Both the position numbers and the translations under genes were made by a program. A stretch of 64,000 nt of DNA. Source: Rhodanobacter lindaniclasticus (GTDB taxonomy: Bacteria; Pseudomonadota; Gammaproteobacteria; Xanthomonadales; Rhodanobacteraceae). Each line of letters opens with the position of its first letter. Positions within the stretch are counted from its first letter, which is position 1. Where the stretch lies: positions 1-64,000 of the forward strand of contig NZ_MWIO01000032.1 of NCBI RefSeq assembly GCF_004799035.1, read 5' to 3'. Shown here piece by piece: positions 1 through 10,156 of the stretch. The notes beneath the pieces were generated by a model. The model did not search any database. It was not told the origin of the DNA and saw nothing but the letters and a program-made list of their open reading frames with translations.

Positions 1-18
1 CCGCGAGCGGGCTCCTAC
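1..18 (-). repeat. GTAGGAGC-type palindromic repeat, cut by window edge
   Basis: Read on the minus strand this is GTAGGAGCCCGCTCGCGG, the same element found complete at 53803-53824. GCCCGC-TC-GCGGGC would form a short hairpin. The TAG at 15-17 is also the stop codon of nbaC, so the gene ends inside the repeat. Confidence 0.7.
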
Positions 19-536
19 CCGTATTTCGGCGGCGCGGGGTGGACGTGGCCGCAGGCGTCGCAGGTGCGCGCCTCGATCGAGCGGTAGAAGCGCTGGAACA
101 CCGGCGGAAAATCCTGCTCGATGCTGGCGAGGGTGAAGTACTCCTCGTACAGCTTGTGGTTGCAACGCTCGCAGAACCACATCAGGCCGTCTTTCTCGCC
201 GGGCAAGCGGCGGCGCTCGATCACCAGGCCGATGGAACCCGCGGCGCGGTTGGGCGAATGCGGCACGCGTGCGGGCAGGTAGAAGATCTCGCCGGCGCGC
301 AGCGGGATGTCGCGGGCGACGCCGTCGTCCTGCACCTTCAGGGTGATCTCGCCCTCGAGCTGGTAGAAGAACTCGGGGCCTTCGTCGTAGTGGTAGTCGG
401 TGCGTGCGTTCGGACCGCCGACGATCATGATGATGAAGTCGCCGTCGACGATGCACTTGTTGCCTACCGGCGGTTTCAGCAGGTGGCGGTGCTCGTCGAT
501 CCAGCGTTGCAGGTTGAGGGGCGGGGTCAGGGCCAT
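15..536 (-). CDS. nbaC: 3-hydroxyanthranilate 3,4-dioxygenase
   Basis: A 173-residue cupin that opens the ring of 3-hydroxyanthranilate with O2 in the kynurenine route to quinolinate and NAD. The family's iron ligands are visible as His49 and Glu55 (in [10 protein letters not shown]) and His93 (in VPHSP). The C-terminal rubredoxin-like metal site of bacterial members is present as CERC and CDAC. An ATG at 563 would add nine residues, but 536 gives the usual family length and N-terminus (NLQRWIDEH, then LLKPPVGN). No strong ribosome-binding site distinguishes the two. It follows parE on the same strand by about 50 bp. Its stop TAG lies in a palindromic repeat. Confidence 0.93.
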   Translation of the reverse strand: MALTPPLNLQRWIDEHRHLLKPPVGNKCIVDGDFIIMIVGGPNARTDYHYDEGPEFFYQLEGEITLKVQDDGVARDIPLRAGEIFYLPARVPHSPNRAAGSIGLVIERRRLPGEKDGLMWFCERCNHKLYEEYFTLASIEQDFPPVFQRFYRSIEARTCDACGHVHPAPPKYG

Positions 537-582
537 GGCGTCGCTCGCATTCGATGCGTGCATGTTAGCGCCGTCGCGACGT

Positions 583-2472
583 TCAGACTTCCAGCGTCGC
601 CAGGTCGCCCTTTTCCTCCAGCCAGGCCTTGCGGTCACCGGCGCGCTTCTTGGCCAGCAGCATGTCCATCAGCTTCGCCGTGCCGGCGTCGTCGTCGACG
701 GTCAGCTGCACCAGGCGACGGGTATCCGGGTGGATGGTCGATTCGCGCAGCTGCGGCGGGTTCATCTCGCCCAGGCCCTTGAAGCGGGTGGTGCTGACCG
801 CGCCCTTGATCTTCTCGCGCTCGATCCGCTGCAGCATCGCTTCCTTCTCGCCCTCGTCGAGGCAATAGAACACCTGCTTGCCCACGTCGACGCGGAACAG
901 CGGCGGCATCGCCACGAACACGTGGCCCTCGCTGACCAGTTTCGGGAAGTGGCGCAGGAACAGTGCGGACAGCAGGGTGGCGATGTGCAGGCCGTCGGAA
1001 TCGGCGTCGGCCAGGATGATCACCTTGCCGTAGCGCAGGCCGGCCAGGTCGTCCTTGCCGGGATCGCAGCCGATCGCCACGGCGAGGTTGTGCACTTCTT
1101 CGGAGGCCAGCACCGAAGTGGATTCGACCTCCCAGGTGTTGAGGATCTTGCCGCGCAGCGGCAGGATCGCCTGGAACTCCTTGTCGCGCGCCTGCTTGGC
1201 GCTGCCGCCGGCCGAATCGCCCTCGACCAGGAACAGCTCGGTGCGGGTGAGGTCGGTGGCGGTGCAGTCGGCCAGCTTGCCGGGCAGTTGCGGGCCCTGG
1301 GTGATCTTCTTGCGCACGATCTGCTTGGCGGCTTTCAAGCGCGCACTGGCGCGCTCGATCGCCAGTTGCGCGATGCGCTCGCCCATCTCCACGTTCTGGT
1401 TCAGCCACAAGCTGAAGGCGTCGTGGATGACGTTCTCGATCAACCCGGCGGCATGACGCGACGAAAGACGCTCCTTGGTCTGGCCGGCAAACTGCGGGTC
1501 CTGCATGCGCGCGGACAGCACGAACGCGATGCGCTCCCAAATATCCTCCGGCGCCAGCTTCACGCCGCGCGGCAGCAGGTTGCGGATGTCGCAGAATTCG
1601 CGGATCGCGGTGGTCAGGCCGCTGCGCAAGCCGTTGACGTGGGTGCCGCCCTGCATGGTGGGGATCAGGTTGACGTAGCTTTCCTGCACCAGCTCGCCCT
1701 CGGGCAGCCAGGCCAAGGCAACCTCCATACCTTCGGCATCGCGCGCCATCTGGTGCACGAACAGCTCGGCCGGCAGCAGCTCGTTGCCGTTCAGTTCGCC
1801 GCGCAGGTAGTCGCGCAGGCCGTCCTCGTAATGCCACTCGACGATTTCGCCGCTGGCCTCGTCGGTGAGCTTCACGTTGAGGCCGGCGCACAGCACCGCC
1901 TTGGCACGCAGCAGGTGCTTGAGCTTGCCCAGCGAGATCTTCGGCGAATCGAAGTACTTCGCCTCGGGCCAGAAGCGCAAGGTGGTGCCGCTGCGCTTCT
2001 TCGGCACCGTGCCGACCACTTCCAGCGGACTGACCTTGTCGCCGTGCGCGAACGCCATCGCGTATTCCGAGCCGTCGCGGCGGATGGTCACCTCGACCCG
2101 ATCGGACAAGGCGTTGACCACCGACACGCCCACGCCATGCAGGCCGCCGGAGAAGCTGTAGTTCTTGCCGCTGAACTTACCGCCGGCGTGCAGCCGGGTC
2201 ATGATCAGCTCGACGCCCGACACGCCTTCCTCGGGATGGATGTCCACCGGCATGCCGCGGCCGTCGTCGCTCACCGACACCGAGCCGTCGGCGTGCAGCA
2301 CCACCTCGATCGCGCTGGCATGGCCGGCCAGCGCCTCGTCCACCGAGTTGTCCACTACCTCCTGCACCAGGTGGTTCGGGCGGGTGGTGTCGGTGTACAT
2401 GCCCGGCCGGCGCTTGACCGGGTCCAGGCCGGACAGGACTTCGATGTCGGCGGCGTTGTAGCGACTGCTCAT
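583..2472 (-). CDS. parE: DNA topoisomerase IV subunit B
   Basis: A 629-residue type IIA topoisomerase ATPase subunit that pairs with ParC to decatenate chromosomes. The GHKL ATPase motifs are clear: [23 protein letters not shown] and [15 protein letters not shown]. The TOPRIM metal site appears as EGDSAGGSA and DADSDGLHI. The length matches ParE (about 630) rather than the longer GyrB. The reading frame is open upstream to 2532, but [13 protein letters not shown] is the conserved N-terminus, so 2472 was chosen. parC is not in the window. The downstream nbaC may be co-transcribed, though the two are functionally unrelated. Confidence 0.97.
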   Translation of the reverse strand: MSSRYNAADIEVLSGLDPVKRRPGMYTDTTRPNHLVQEVVDNSVDEALAGHASAIEVVLHADGSVSVSDDGRGMPVDIHPEEGVSGVELIMTRLHAGGKFSGKNYSFSGGLHGVGVSVVNALSDRVEVTIRRDGSEYAMAFAHGDKVSPLEVVGTVPKKRSGTTLRFWPEAKYFDSPKISLGKLKHLLRAKAVLCAGLNVKLTDEASGEIVEWHYEDGLRDYLRGELNGNELLPAELFVHQMARDAEGMEVALAWLPEGELVQESYVNLIPTMQGGTHVNGLRSGLTTAIREFCDIRNLLPRGVKLAPEDIWERIAFVLSARMQDPQFAGQTKERLSSRHAAGLIENVIHDAFSLWLNQNVEMGERIAQLAIERASARLKAAKQIVRKKITQGPQLPGKLADCTATDLTRTELFLVEGDSAGGSAKQARDKEFQAILPLRGKILNTWEVESTSVLASEEVHNLAVAIGCDPGKDDLAGLRYGKVIILADADSDGLHIATLLSALFLRHFPKLVSEGHVFVAMPPLFRVDVGKQVFYCLDEGEKEAMLQRIEREKIKGAVSTTRFKGLGEMNPPQLRESTIHPDTRRLVQLTVDDDAGTAKLMDMLLAKKRAGDRKAWLEEKGDLATLEV

Positions 2473-2583
2473 GCGGGTGTTTCTGTGGAGAAAAGACGGT
2501 GAAGCATGGGGTGCGCGGGCGGCCGTGGTCAAGGTCCGGCGAAGATCCTCGCGGCTATCCGTGCCGCGTAATGGGTTGGCCTG

Positions 2584-2611
2584 AAAAACCCCGCCAGGTC
2601 ATGACGGGGTT
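2584..2611 (-). terminator. Rho-independent terminator for the secreted orphan gene
   Basis: On the minus strand AACCCCG (2611-2605) pairs with CGGGGTT (2593-2587) around an 11-nt loop and is followed by a T tract (2588-2584). It lies about 80 bp past the stop at 2693. The rest of 2473-2692 holds nothing else I can support. Confidence 0.7.
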
Positions 2612-2692
2612 CCGGGGAAATCACCGGTCCACGAGCCATACGTTACATGGCTGCACGTACCGAGGGTTGGTTTTGCTTGTTGTGGATGGACT

Positions 2693-3283
2693 TCATTCCG
2701 GCATCAATTTGCAGAGGCTTTCGCCTCCGGAAGAACAGCTGTTGCCTTGATAACGAATTTCCGTCCAGTTACCCATTCCACCGCCACTGGGCTGCCATTC
2801 GTATGTCCACTCCTGAAAAACGGTGGTCGTTTGATTGACAACGGTGATTCGCTCTCCGGGAGTTCCATTGGGTGGGAGCGCCACGGGCGGGCCATTGTCG
2901 GGCGGAGTCGGGGGCGTAGCGGCAGTCTGGGCCAAATCCGATGAGTAAGGAGTTTTTATCGTAATGGTGATTCTCCCTATGCCACCAATTCCATCAATGG
3001 CCGAAAGGGTGCCGTCATGCCTTTGCGCGTGGCGACGAGCGCTCTGCTCATTCTGGTGTTCGATCCAGGCTTTCCATTCGCGGTAGAAGGCGGAACCTGG
3101 GGTCAGAATGTATGTCCGTTCGGAGTTCGTGAGCGAATAGGGCGGCGAGGTTGCTGGAGCCGATGCCTGAGTGGAATCTTCCGGTGTCGAATCCCGCGAC
3201 TGGGGAGCCTGTGCAAGCGCCATGGTCGAGCCGGTCAGGCAGACTGCCAAAAGAGCCCTTTTGAAAAAGTGCTTGACTTCCAT
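2693..3283 (-). CDS. secreted protein of unknown function
   Basis: A 196-residue protein I do not recognise. The first 25 residues form a signal peptide (KRALLAVCLTGSTMALAQA), followed by a Ser/Thr/Pro-rich linker, a charged stretch (FYREWKAWIEHQNEQSARR), a Gly/Ile segment (GIGGIGRITITI), a proline-rich linker and a Cys-containing end. GGAG lies eight bases before the start. The DNA is visibly AT-richer than parE and the ABC gene beside it, suggesting recent acquisition or relaxed selection. A terminator follows. The upstream gap 3284-3508 shows no convincing promoter or gene. Confidence 0.75.
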   Translation of the reverse strand: MEVKHFFKRALLAVCLTGSTMALAQAPQSRDSTPEDSTQASAPATSPPYSLTNSERTYILTPGSAFYREWKAWIEHQNEQSARRHAQRHDGTLSAIDGIGGIGRITITIKTPYSSDLAQTAATPPTPPDNGPPVALPPNGTPGERITVVNQTTTVFQEWTYEWQPSGGGMGNWTEIRYQGNSCSSGGESLCKLMPE

Positions 3284-3508
3284 AGAGGTATCTCCATTGA
3301 TTCAAGTGATGAACCCCGAGACCGGTGGAGGCTGCTACCTTGCTTGTGGGCATTGCGTGATGCGGGATTACATGTGCGACGGGTCGAGTGGTGAGGTTTT
3401 GTCTTTTGGGGCGAGTTCAACTCCGAAGTTGCGGCACCATGAATCTGCAGGTTTTCTACCGGACGTCGCTGGCGTGGCGACGTTGAAGCGGTGACATTCG
3501 TGACTCCC

Positions 3509-5401
<1,893 letters not shown>

Positions 5402-5435
5402 GGGGGCCACGCCGCCTCACGCAAGGTGAAACGTG

Positions 5436-5506
5436 CAGGAGCGCACCCTGTGCACGATGCTCTTCGTGACGTGACGAAATGGCATCGCGCCCAAGGGCGC
5501 TCCTAC
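5436..5506. repeat. imperfect palindrome of the GTAGGAGCGC family
   Basis: The left arm begins CAGGAGCGCACCCTGTGC and the right arm ends CGCCCAAGGGCGCTCCTAC. The centre has GTGACGTGAC. It is a degenerate copy of the perfect palindrome at 9979-10050. Its terminal GTAG, read on the minus strand, contains the msrA stop codon. Confidence 0.8.
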
Positions 5507-6189
5507 AAAGAGGCTTGGTAGAGCTCCGGGAACAGCCGTTGCAGATGGGCCACCTTGGGCGCGTCGTTGATCACGATGTACGGGTTGCGCGGGTGCTGGT
5601 CGTAATAGTGCTGGTGATAGGCCTCGGCCGGATAGAACGCCTTGAGCGGGACCACCTGGGTGACGATCGGCGCGGCGAACGCCTTGGCGGCGGTCAGCTG
5701 GGCGATGTAGTCGGTGGCGATTTTCTTCTGCTCGTCGTTGCCGTAGAAGATCACCGAGCGGTACTGGGTACCGCGGTCCGGCCCTTGCCGGTTGAGCTCG
5801 GTGGGGTTCAGCGCCACCGAGAAGAACACCTGCAGCAGCTTGCCGTAGCTGATCCGGGAGGGGTCGAACTCGACCTGCACCGACTCGGCGTGGCCGGTGT
5901 CGCCGTCGCTGACTGCATCGTAATGGGCGGTGCCGGCGGCGCCGCCGGAATAGCCGGCGGTGACCTGGCGCACGCCCTTGACGCGCTCGAACACCGCCTC
6001 GATGCCCCAGAAGCAGCCGCCGGCGAACACGGCCACCTCATCGTGCGCGGTGGATGGCGCGGCATCGACGGCGGGTGCGGGCAGGCGCACGACTTCGCGG
6101 GCGGCCGCGGCAGGCTGGCAGGCGGCGAGGCCGGCGAGCAGGAGCGCGGCGGCAAACGGAAACAGGCGAAACACGCGTGGGCGGATCAT
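5503..6189 (-). CDS. msrA: peptide methionine sulfoxide reductase MsrA, lipoprotein form
   Basis: A 228-residue enzyme reducing methionine-S-sulfoxide in proteins. The catalytic cysteine is in AGGCFWGIEAVF, and the family block YHQHYYDQHPRNPY is near the end. Unlike the usual cytosolic enzyme, this one starts with a hydrophobic signal and the lipobox LAGLAAC, so it should be membrane-anchored on the periplasmic side and repair envelope proteins. GAGG six bases before the ATG at 6189 supports this start over the one at 6213. The stop TAG falls inside the palindromic repeat 5436-5506. No msrB is adjacent. Confidence 0.93.
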   Translation of the reverse strand: MIRPRVFRLFPFAAALLLAGLAACQPAAAAREVVRLPAPAVDAAPSTAHDEVAVFAGGCFWGIEAVFERVKGVRQVTAGYSGGAAGTAHYDAVSDGDTGHAESVQVEFDPSRISYGKLLQVFFSVALNPTELNRQGPDRGTQYRSVIFYGNDEQKKIATDYIAQLTAAKAFAAPIVTQVVPLKAFYPAEAYHQHYYDQHPRNPYIVINDAPKVAHLQRLFPELYQASL

Positions 6190-6310
6190 GGGCAACCTCG
6201 CTGACGATGGCATGCGGACGCACTCAACCAGTCATTCGTCGGCGGGGCGGCAGCGGTTACCCAGCGACGGCGCGGCGTTACCATGGGCGGCGAATTCGCT
6301 GGAGGGTTGC

Positions 6311-7129
6311 ATGCCTGACGCCGTCAATCTGGACGCCTATCTGCGCCGCGTGGGCTGGTCCGGCCCGGTAGGGACGGATCTGCCGACCCTGCGCGGGCTG
6401 GCCATTGCGCATGTGGCCACGATCCCGTTCGCCAACCTCGATCCGCTGATGGGCCTGCCGGTGGATCTCGGTCTGGCGGCGCTGCAACGCAAGCTGGTCG
6501 ACGAAGGCCGCGGCGGCTACTGCTTCGAGCAAAACCTGCTGTTCGAAGCCGTCCTGCGCGAGATCGGTTTCGAGGTGAACGGCTTGATCGCCCGCGTGCT
6601 GTGGGGGCATCCGGAGGACGTGCAGACCCCGCAGAGCCACATGCTGCTGCGCGTCGAACTGGAGGGCGGAAGCTGGCTGGCGGATGTCGGCTTCGGTGGC
6701 CACGTGCTCACCGGTGCGCTGCGGCTGCAGCCGGATATCGAGCAGCCCACCGCGCACGAGCCGTTCCGGCTGCTGGAACGCGATGGCGAATGGCGCATGC
6801 AGTCGCTGGCGCACGGCCAGTGGCGCACGCTGTACCGGTTTGATCTGCGCGCGGTGCCGATGGTCGATTACGTGGTAGCCAACCATTACGTGTCGAGCCA
6901 TCCGGCTTCGCGTTTCGTCAGCCATCTCTTGCTCGGCCGCACCGCGGCGGATCGGCGGCTGGGCCTGCTCGACTACGAGTTCACCATCCGTCGCGACGGC
7001 CGCGAGCCGGAGCGCCGACTGCTGCGCGACGTGGCCGAACTGCGCGACGTGATGGAAGGCGAATTCCTGTTGCCTGCCCGCGCAGTCGCGGCGCTGGGCG
7101 ATCGCCTGCAAGGCCTTCCGCGCACCTGA
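6311..7129 (+). CDS. nat: arylamine N-acetyltransferase
   Basis: A 272-residue member of the NAT family, which moves acetyl groups from acetyl-CoA to arylamines and hydrazines in the cytosol. The cysteine-protease-like triad is complete: Cys71 in RGGYCFEQN, His110 in QSHMLL and Asp125 in ADVGFGG. GGAGGG just before the ATG at 6311 fixes the start; the open frame to 5960 is a chance extension antisense to msrA. It is divergent from msrA and converges with the S4 gene, one base separating the two stops. The natural substrate is unknown. Confidence 0.92.
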   Translation: MPDAVNLDAYLRRVGWSGPVGTDLPTLRGLAIAHVATIPFANLDPLMGLPVDLGLAALQRKLVDEGRGGYCFEQNLLFEAVLREIGFEVNGLIARVLWGHPEDVQTPQSHMLLRVELEGGSWLADVGFGGHVLTGALRLQPDIEQPTAHEPFRLLERDGEWRMQSLAHGQWRTLYRFDLRAVPMVDYVVANHYVSSHPASRFVSHLLLGRTAADRRLGLLDYEFTIRRDGREPERRLLRDVAELRDVMEGEFLLPARAVAALGDRLQGLPRT

Positions 7130-7130
7130 A

Positions 7131-7394
7131 TCAGCCGTGTCCACCGACTGACGGGCGGCCGTCTTCGTCGCCCAGCGGATCGGCCAGCACGTGGATCTCC
7201 ACATCGTCGAGGGTGACGAACTGGCCTGCGCGGATCTTGCAGGTCTTGCGCAGTTCAACGGCGCCGTCGACCTTCACCGCGCCGCTGGCCACGATCGCCT
7301 TGCCGGCGCCGCCGCTGTCGCACAGGCCGACCAGCTTCAGCAGCATGTTGAGTTCGACGTAGCCGCCTTCCAGTTCGAATTCGATGGTCTGCAT
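7131..7394 (-). CDS. S4-domain RNA-binding protein, YbcJ-like
   Basis: An 87-residue protein that is little more than one S4 domain, the fold that binds structured RNA in ribosome and tRNA enzymes. The S4 signature is GYVELNMLLKLVGLCDSGGAGKAIVASG, split here as LLKLVGLCDSGGAGKAI followed by VKVDG and RAGQFVTL. Its length and pattern match the small YbcJ/RNA-binding S4 family rather than a pseudouridine synthase fragment. It converges on nat with a one-base gap and lies about 30 bp downstream of the barstar gene on the same strand. Its target RNA is unknown. Confidence 0.85.
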   Translation of the reverse strand: MQTIEFELEGGYVELNMLLKLVGLCDSGGAGKAIVASGAVKVDGAVELRKTCKIRAGQFVTLDDVEIHVLADPLGDEDGRPSVGGHG

Positions 7395-7424
7395 GGTTCT
7401 GCCGTGGCGATGGATGGTCCGCGC

Positions 7425-7868
7425 TCAGGCGGAAGGGTGGGCGTGCTCGAACGCGCTGTCGGGCAGCGCCAGGAAGGCAAACCAGGGGCGGTCGTGTTCT
7501 TCGCCGAAGGTGGCGGCGTCATCCAGTACGCCGAGCAGGATCTCGTAGTCGTGGCCGGCCGCGGTGCGCAAGTCGTCGGTGTGCGCGAACAGCAGCACGT
7601 GCCCCCACGCCGGCAGCCAGCCGAGGTCGCGCAGGCAGTCGGCCAGCGCGTCCCAGTTGTGGCCGAAGGTCGCCGGCAGTTGCAGCGACGCGGCCAGCCG
7701 GCGCAGCAGTTCGTCCTTGTCGTGGCAGCCGGCCAGGTCGGTGCGGCACACGCACAGGTCGGCCTTCGCCGCCGCGCGGGACAGCCGGTCAAGATCGTCG
7801 ATGCCGACGAAATACACGCCGCTCTGGGCGGGCCGGGTCAGGTCCAGGTCGAAACGGTCCGCACTCAT
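7425..7868 (-). CDS. barstar-family ribonuclease inhibitor
   Basis: A 147-residue cytosolic inhibitor expected to neutralise the ribonuclease encoded immediately upstream. The barstar core reads LAASLQLPATFGHNWDALAD followed by CLRDLGWL, and the C-terminal half is longer than in the 90-residue Bacillus protein. The ATG at 7868 overlaps the RNase stop codon (ATGA, 7868-7865), so inhibitor translation is coupled to toxin translation. This is the same toxin-then-antidote logic as other RNase/barstar pairs. No signal peptide is present, as expected for an immunity protein. Confidence 0.88.
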   Translation of the reverse strand: MSADRFDLDLTRPAQSGVYFVGIDDLDRLSRAAAKADLCVCRTDLAGCHDKDELLRRLAASLQLPATFGHNWDALADCLRDLGWLPAWGHVLLFAHTDDLRTAAGHDYEILLGVLDDAATFGEEHDRPWFAFLALPDSAFEHAHPSA

Positions 7869-8281
7869 CGCGCCACCTCGAAGCGGCGGAAGCTGCGGTA
7901 GTGATCGTCGGTGTAGTACCACACCGTCGGTGGCGTGCCGCCGGTGACGATGCGCCGCGCGCCGCGGTTGCGCGCGCCGGGCGTCTCCACCGTGTATTCG
8001 TGGTAGTAGCCGCGTGGCTGCCGCGGCAGCAGGCCCTCGTAGTTGCCGAACACGGCGCCATCCTGGGAGTGCTCGAACGGGCCGCCGCCGACGATCCGCT
8101 GCACCATCGCACGCGCCTGCGGCGGCAGCGAAGCCATCGGGTCGTCCGCCGCTGCCGCACGCGTGGCGACAGTGTTGCCGGAGGTGCCGGCAGGCGCGCC
8201 CGGTACCTCGCCATGGCGCTGCCACAGCAGCACGGCGACGATGGCGATCAGCAGCAACAGCAGCGGTCGAAGATGGCGCAT
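7865..8281 (-). CDS. secreted guanyl-specific ribonuclease (RNase Sa/barnase type)
   Basis: A 138-residue extracytoplasmic ribonuclease. Residues 4-20 form a signal or membrane anchor (LRPLLLLLIAIVAVLLW), followed by a loose linker and the RNase fold from about residue 50. The catalytic set of the RNase Sa family is intact: Glu95 in GYYHEYTVETPGA, Arg106 in ARNRGARRI and His127 in YTDDHYRSF. It presumably scavenges RNA or attacks competitors. The overlapping barstar gene protects the producer. It is transcribed divergently from the peptide transporter, with 142 bp between the starts. Confidence 0.88.
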   Translation of the reverse strand: MRHLRPLLLLLIAIVAVLLWQRHGEVPGAPAGTSGNTVATRAAAADDPMASLPPQARAMVQRIVGGGPFEHSQDGAVFGNYEGLLPRQPRGYYHEYTVETPGARNRGARRIVTGGTPPTVWYYTDDHYRSFRRFEVAR

Positions 8282-8423
8282 GGTTCTGGCGGCAGGCGGT
8301 GGCGAGGCGAGCTTAGCAGGGCCGAACGGGGCTGCAGGCTTTCTTCATCGAAGGAAATTGCGCACACTCCGCCTTCCTCTCGATACCGCGCGCGAGCCTG
8401 CCCACCCGACTTCCGGAGCCCGG

Positions 8424-9977
8424 ATGAGCACCACCTCCGACCATGATCGCGGCCGCTTGCCGCGCCAGATCGCCTACATCATCGGCAACGAGGGTTGCGA
8501 GCGTTTTTCGTTCTACGGAATGCGCAACATCCTCACCCCGTTCCTGATCACCACGCTGCTGCTGTACCTGCCCGAAGGGCAGCGGATGCTGGCGGCGAAG
8601 GACGTGTTCCACACCTTCGTGATCGGCGTGTATTTCTTCCCGCTGCTCGGCGGCTGGATCAGCGACCGCTTCTTCGGCAAGTACAACACCGTGCTGTGGA
8701 TGAGCCTGGTGTATTGCGCCGGCCATGCCTGCCTGGCGATCTTCGAGAACAACCGGCTGGGCTTCTTCGCGGGGCTGGGCCTGATCGCGCTGGGCGCGGG
8801 CGGCATCAAGCCGCTGGTGGCGTCGTTCGTGGGCGACCAGTTCGACCAGTCGAACAAGCACTTGGCGAAGATGGTGTTCGACGCGTTTTACTGGATCATC
8901 AACTTCGGCTCGTTCTTCGCCTCGCTGCTGATGCCGCTGTTCCTGCATCACTTCGGCGCGGCAGTGGCGTTCGGCATTCCCGGCGGGCTGATGTTCGTCG
9001 CCACCGTGGTGTTCTGGCTGGGCCGCAAGCAGTACGTGATGGTGCCGCCCGGGCCGCCGGAGCCGCATGCATTTTCGAGGGTGCTCCGCACCGCGTTGCT
9101 GACGCAGCGGTCGGGGCAGGCGCGGCCGGGGCTGTGGCTGGCGATTGCTGCCGTGGTGGTGGCGCTGGCCTCGTTTGCGCTGGTGCCCGCGCTGGGTTTC
9201 GTGATCGCCGCGTGCATCGCGCTGGTGGTGCTGATCGGCGGCGTCGGTGGCGGCGCCTGGCTGCAGATGGATCGCGCGCGCGGCGTGCACCCGGACCATG
9301 CCGTCGATGGCGCGCGCAACGTGCTGCGCGTGCTGGTGATCTTCGCGCTGACCACGCCGTTCTTCTCGCTGTTCGACCAGAAGGCATCGACCTGGGTGCT
9401 GCAGGGCAACGAGATGAGCATGCCCTCGTGGTTCCACTCCGCGCAGATGCAGGCGCTGAACCCGCTGCTGGTGATGCTGCTGATCCCGTTCAACAACCTG
9501 GTGCTGTACCCGCTGCTGCGCCGGTTCGGCTACGAGCCCACCGCGCTGCGCCGGATGACCGCCGGCATCGCGTTCAGCGGTCTGGCGTGGATCGTGGTGG
9601 GCGGATTGCAGGTGGTGATTGACGGCGGCGATCCGCTGTCGATCGTGTGGCAGGTATTGCCGTATGCATTGCTCACCTTCGGCGAGGTGCTGGTCTCGGC
9701 TACCGGGCTGGAGTTCGCCTACAGCCAGGCACCCGCCTCGATGAAGGGCGTGGTGATGAGTTTCTGGAACCTCACCACCACCGTCGGCAACCTGTGGGTG
9801 CTGCTGGCCAACGCGGCCGTGCGCAACGAGAGCGTGATCGGCTCGATCGCCCACAGCGGGCTAAGCGTCACCGCGTTCCAGATGTTCTTTTTCGCCGCGT
9901 TCGCCTTGCTCGCTGCGCTGGCGTTCGGGTTGTATGCCAGGCGTTATCGTGAAGTGGACCATTACCGCCCCGCCTGA
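8424..9977 (+). CDS. proton-dependent oligopeptide transporter (POT/PTR2 family)
   Basis: A 517-residue inner-membrane symporter taking up di- and tripeptides. The family signature after the first helix is present (GNEGCERFSFYGMRNIL), as are FFPLLGGWISDRFFGKYNT and the second signature FDAFYWIINFGSF. About fourteen hydrophobic segments are expected, as for DtpA-like members. GGAG lies seven bases before the ATG at 8424. It is a single gene: a strong palindrome begins one base after its stop and the next gene runs the other way. The N-terminal ERFSFYG proton-coupling motif suggests a functional carrier. Confidence 0.92.
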   Translation: MSTTSDHDRGRLPRQIAYIIGNEGCERFSFYGMRNILTPFLITTLLLYLPEGQRMLAAKDVFHTFVIGVYFFPLLGGWISDRFFGKYNTVLWMSLVYCAGHACLAIFENNRLGFFAGLGLIALGAGGIKPLVASFVGDQFDQSNKHLAKMVFDAFYWIINFGSFFASLLMPLFLHHFGAAVAFGIPGGLMFVATVVFWLGRKQYVMVPPGPPEPHAFSRVLRTALLTQRSGQARPGLWLAIAAVVVALASFALVPALGFVIAACIALVVLIGGVGGGAWLQMDRARGVHPDHAVDGARNVLRVLVIFALTTPFFSLFDQKASTWVLQGNEMSMPSWFHSAQMQALNPLLVMLLIPFNNLVLYPLLRRFGYEPTALRRMTAGIAFSGLAWIVVGGLQVVIDGGDPLSIVWQVLPYALLTFGEVLVSATGLEFAYSQAPASMKGVVMSFWNLTTTVGNLWVLLANAAVRNESVIGSIAHSGLSVTAFQMFFFAAFALLAALAFGLYARRYREVDHYRPA

Positions 9978-9978
9978 C

Positions 9979-10050
9979 GTAGGAGCGCACCTTGTGCGCG
10001 ATGCTTTCCGTCACGTGACAAAAGGCATCGCGCACAAGGTGCGCTCCTAC
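9979..10050. repeat. 72-bp palindrome with 26-bp perfect arms
   Basis: Arms 9979-10004 and 10025-10050 are exact reverse complements, starting GTAGGAGCGCACCTTG. The 20-bp centre contains the palindrome GTCACGTGAC (10010-10019). It begins one base after the stop of the peptide transporter. A degenerate copy is at 5436-5506. Confidence 0.92.
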
Positions 10051-10084
10051 AGATCCAGCCGCGGCATCGGCGCGATCGCAGCTG

Positions 10085-10156
10085 CGTAGGGCGGGCACTG
10101 CCCGCCGCTCCCGGTTTGGTCTGTGGCCGGGTGCGGCGGGTGGTGCCCGCCCTACG
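10085..10156. repeat. GTAGGGCGGGC-type palindrome
   Basis: Arms of 14 bp, CGTAGGGCGGGCAC (10085-10098) and GTGCCCGCCCTACG (10143-10156), flank a GC-rich centre. Sister copies lie at 15300-15365 and 28800-28873. The stop codon of the DUF72 gene (10152-10154) is the CTA of the right arm. Confidence 0.9.

Noticed and set aside
400-2502. A 700-residue plus-strand frame opposite parE
   Set aside because: It lies exactly opposite a certain gene, is rich in Ala/Arg/Gln/His as expected from antisense of GC-rich codons, and has no recognisable motif.
5436-5506. Repeats at 5436, 9979, 10085, 15300 and 28800 as a CRISPR array
   Set aside because: They are dispersed single palindromes at gene ends with no regular spacers and no cas genes.
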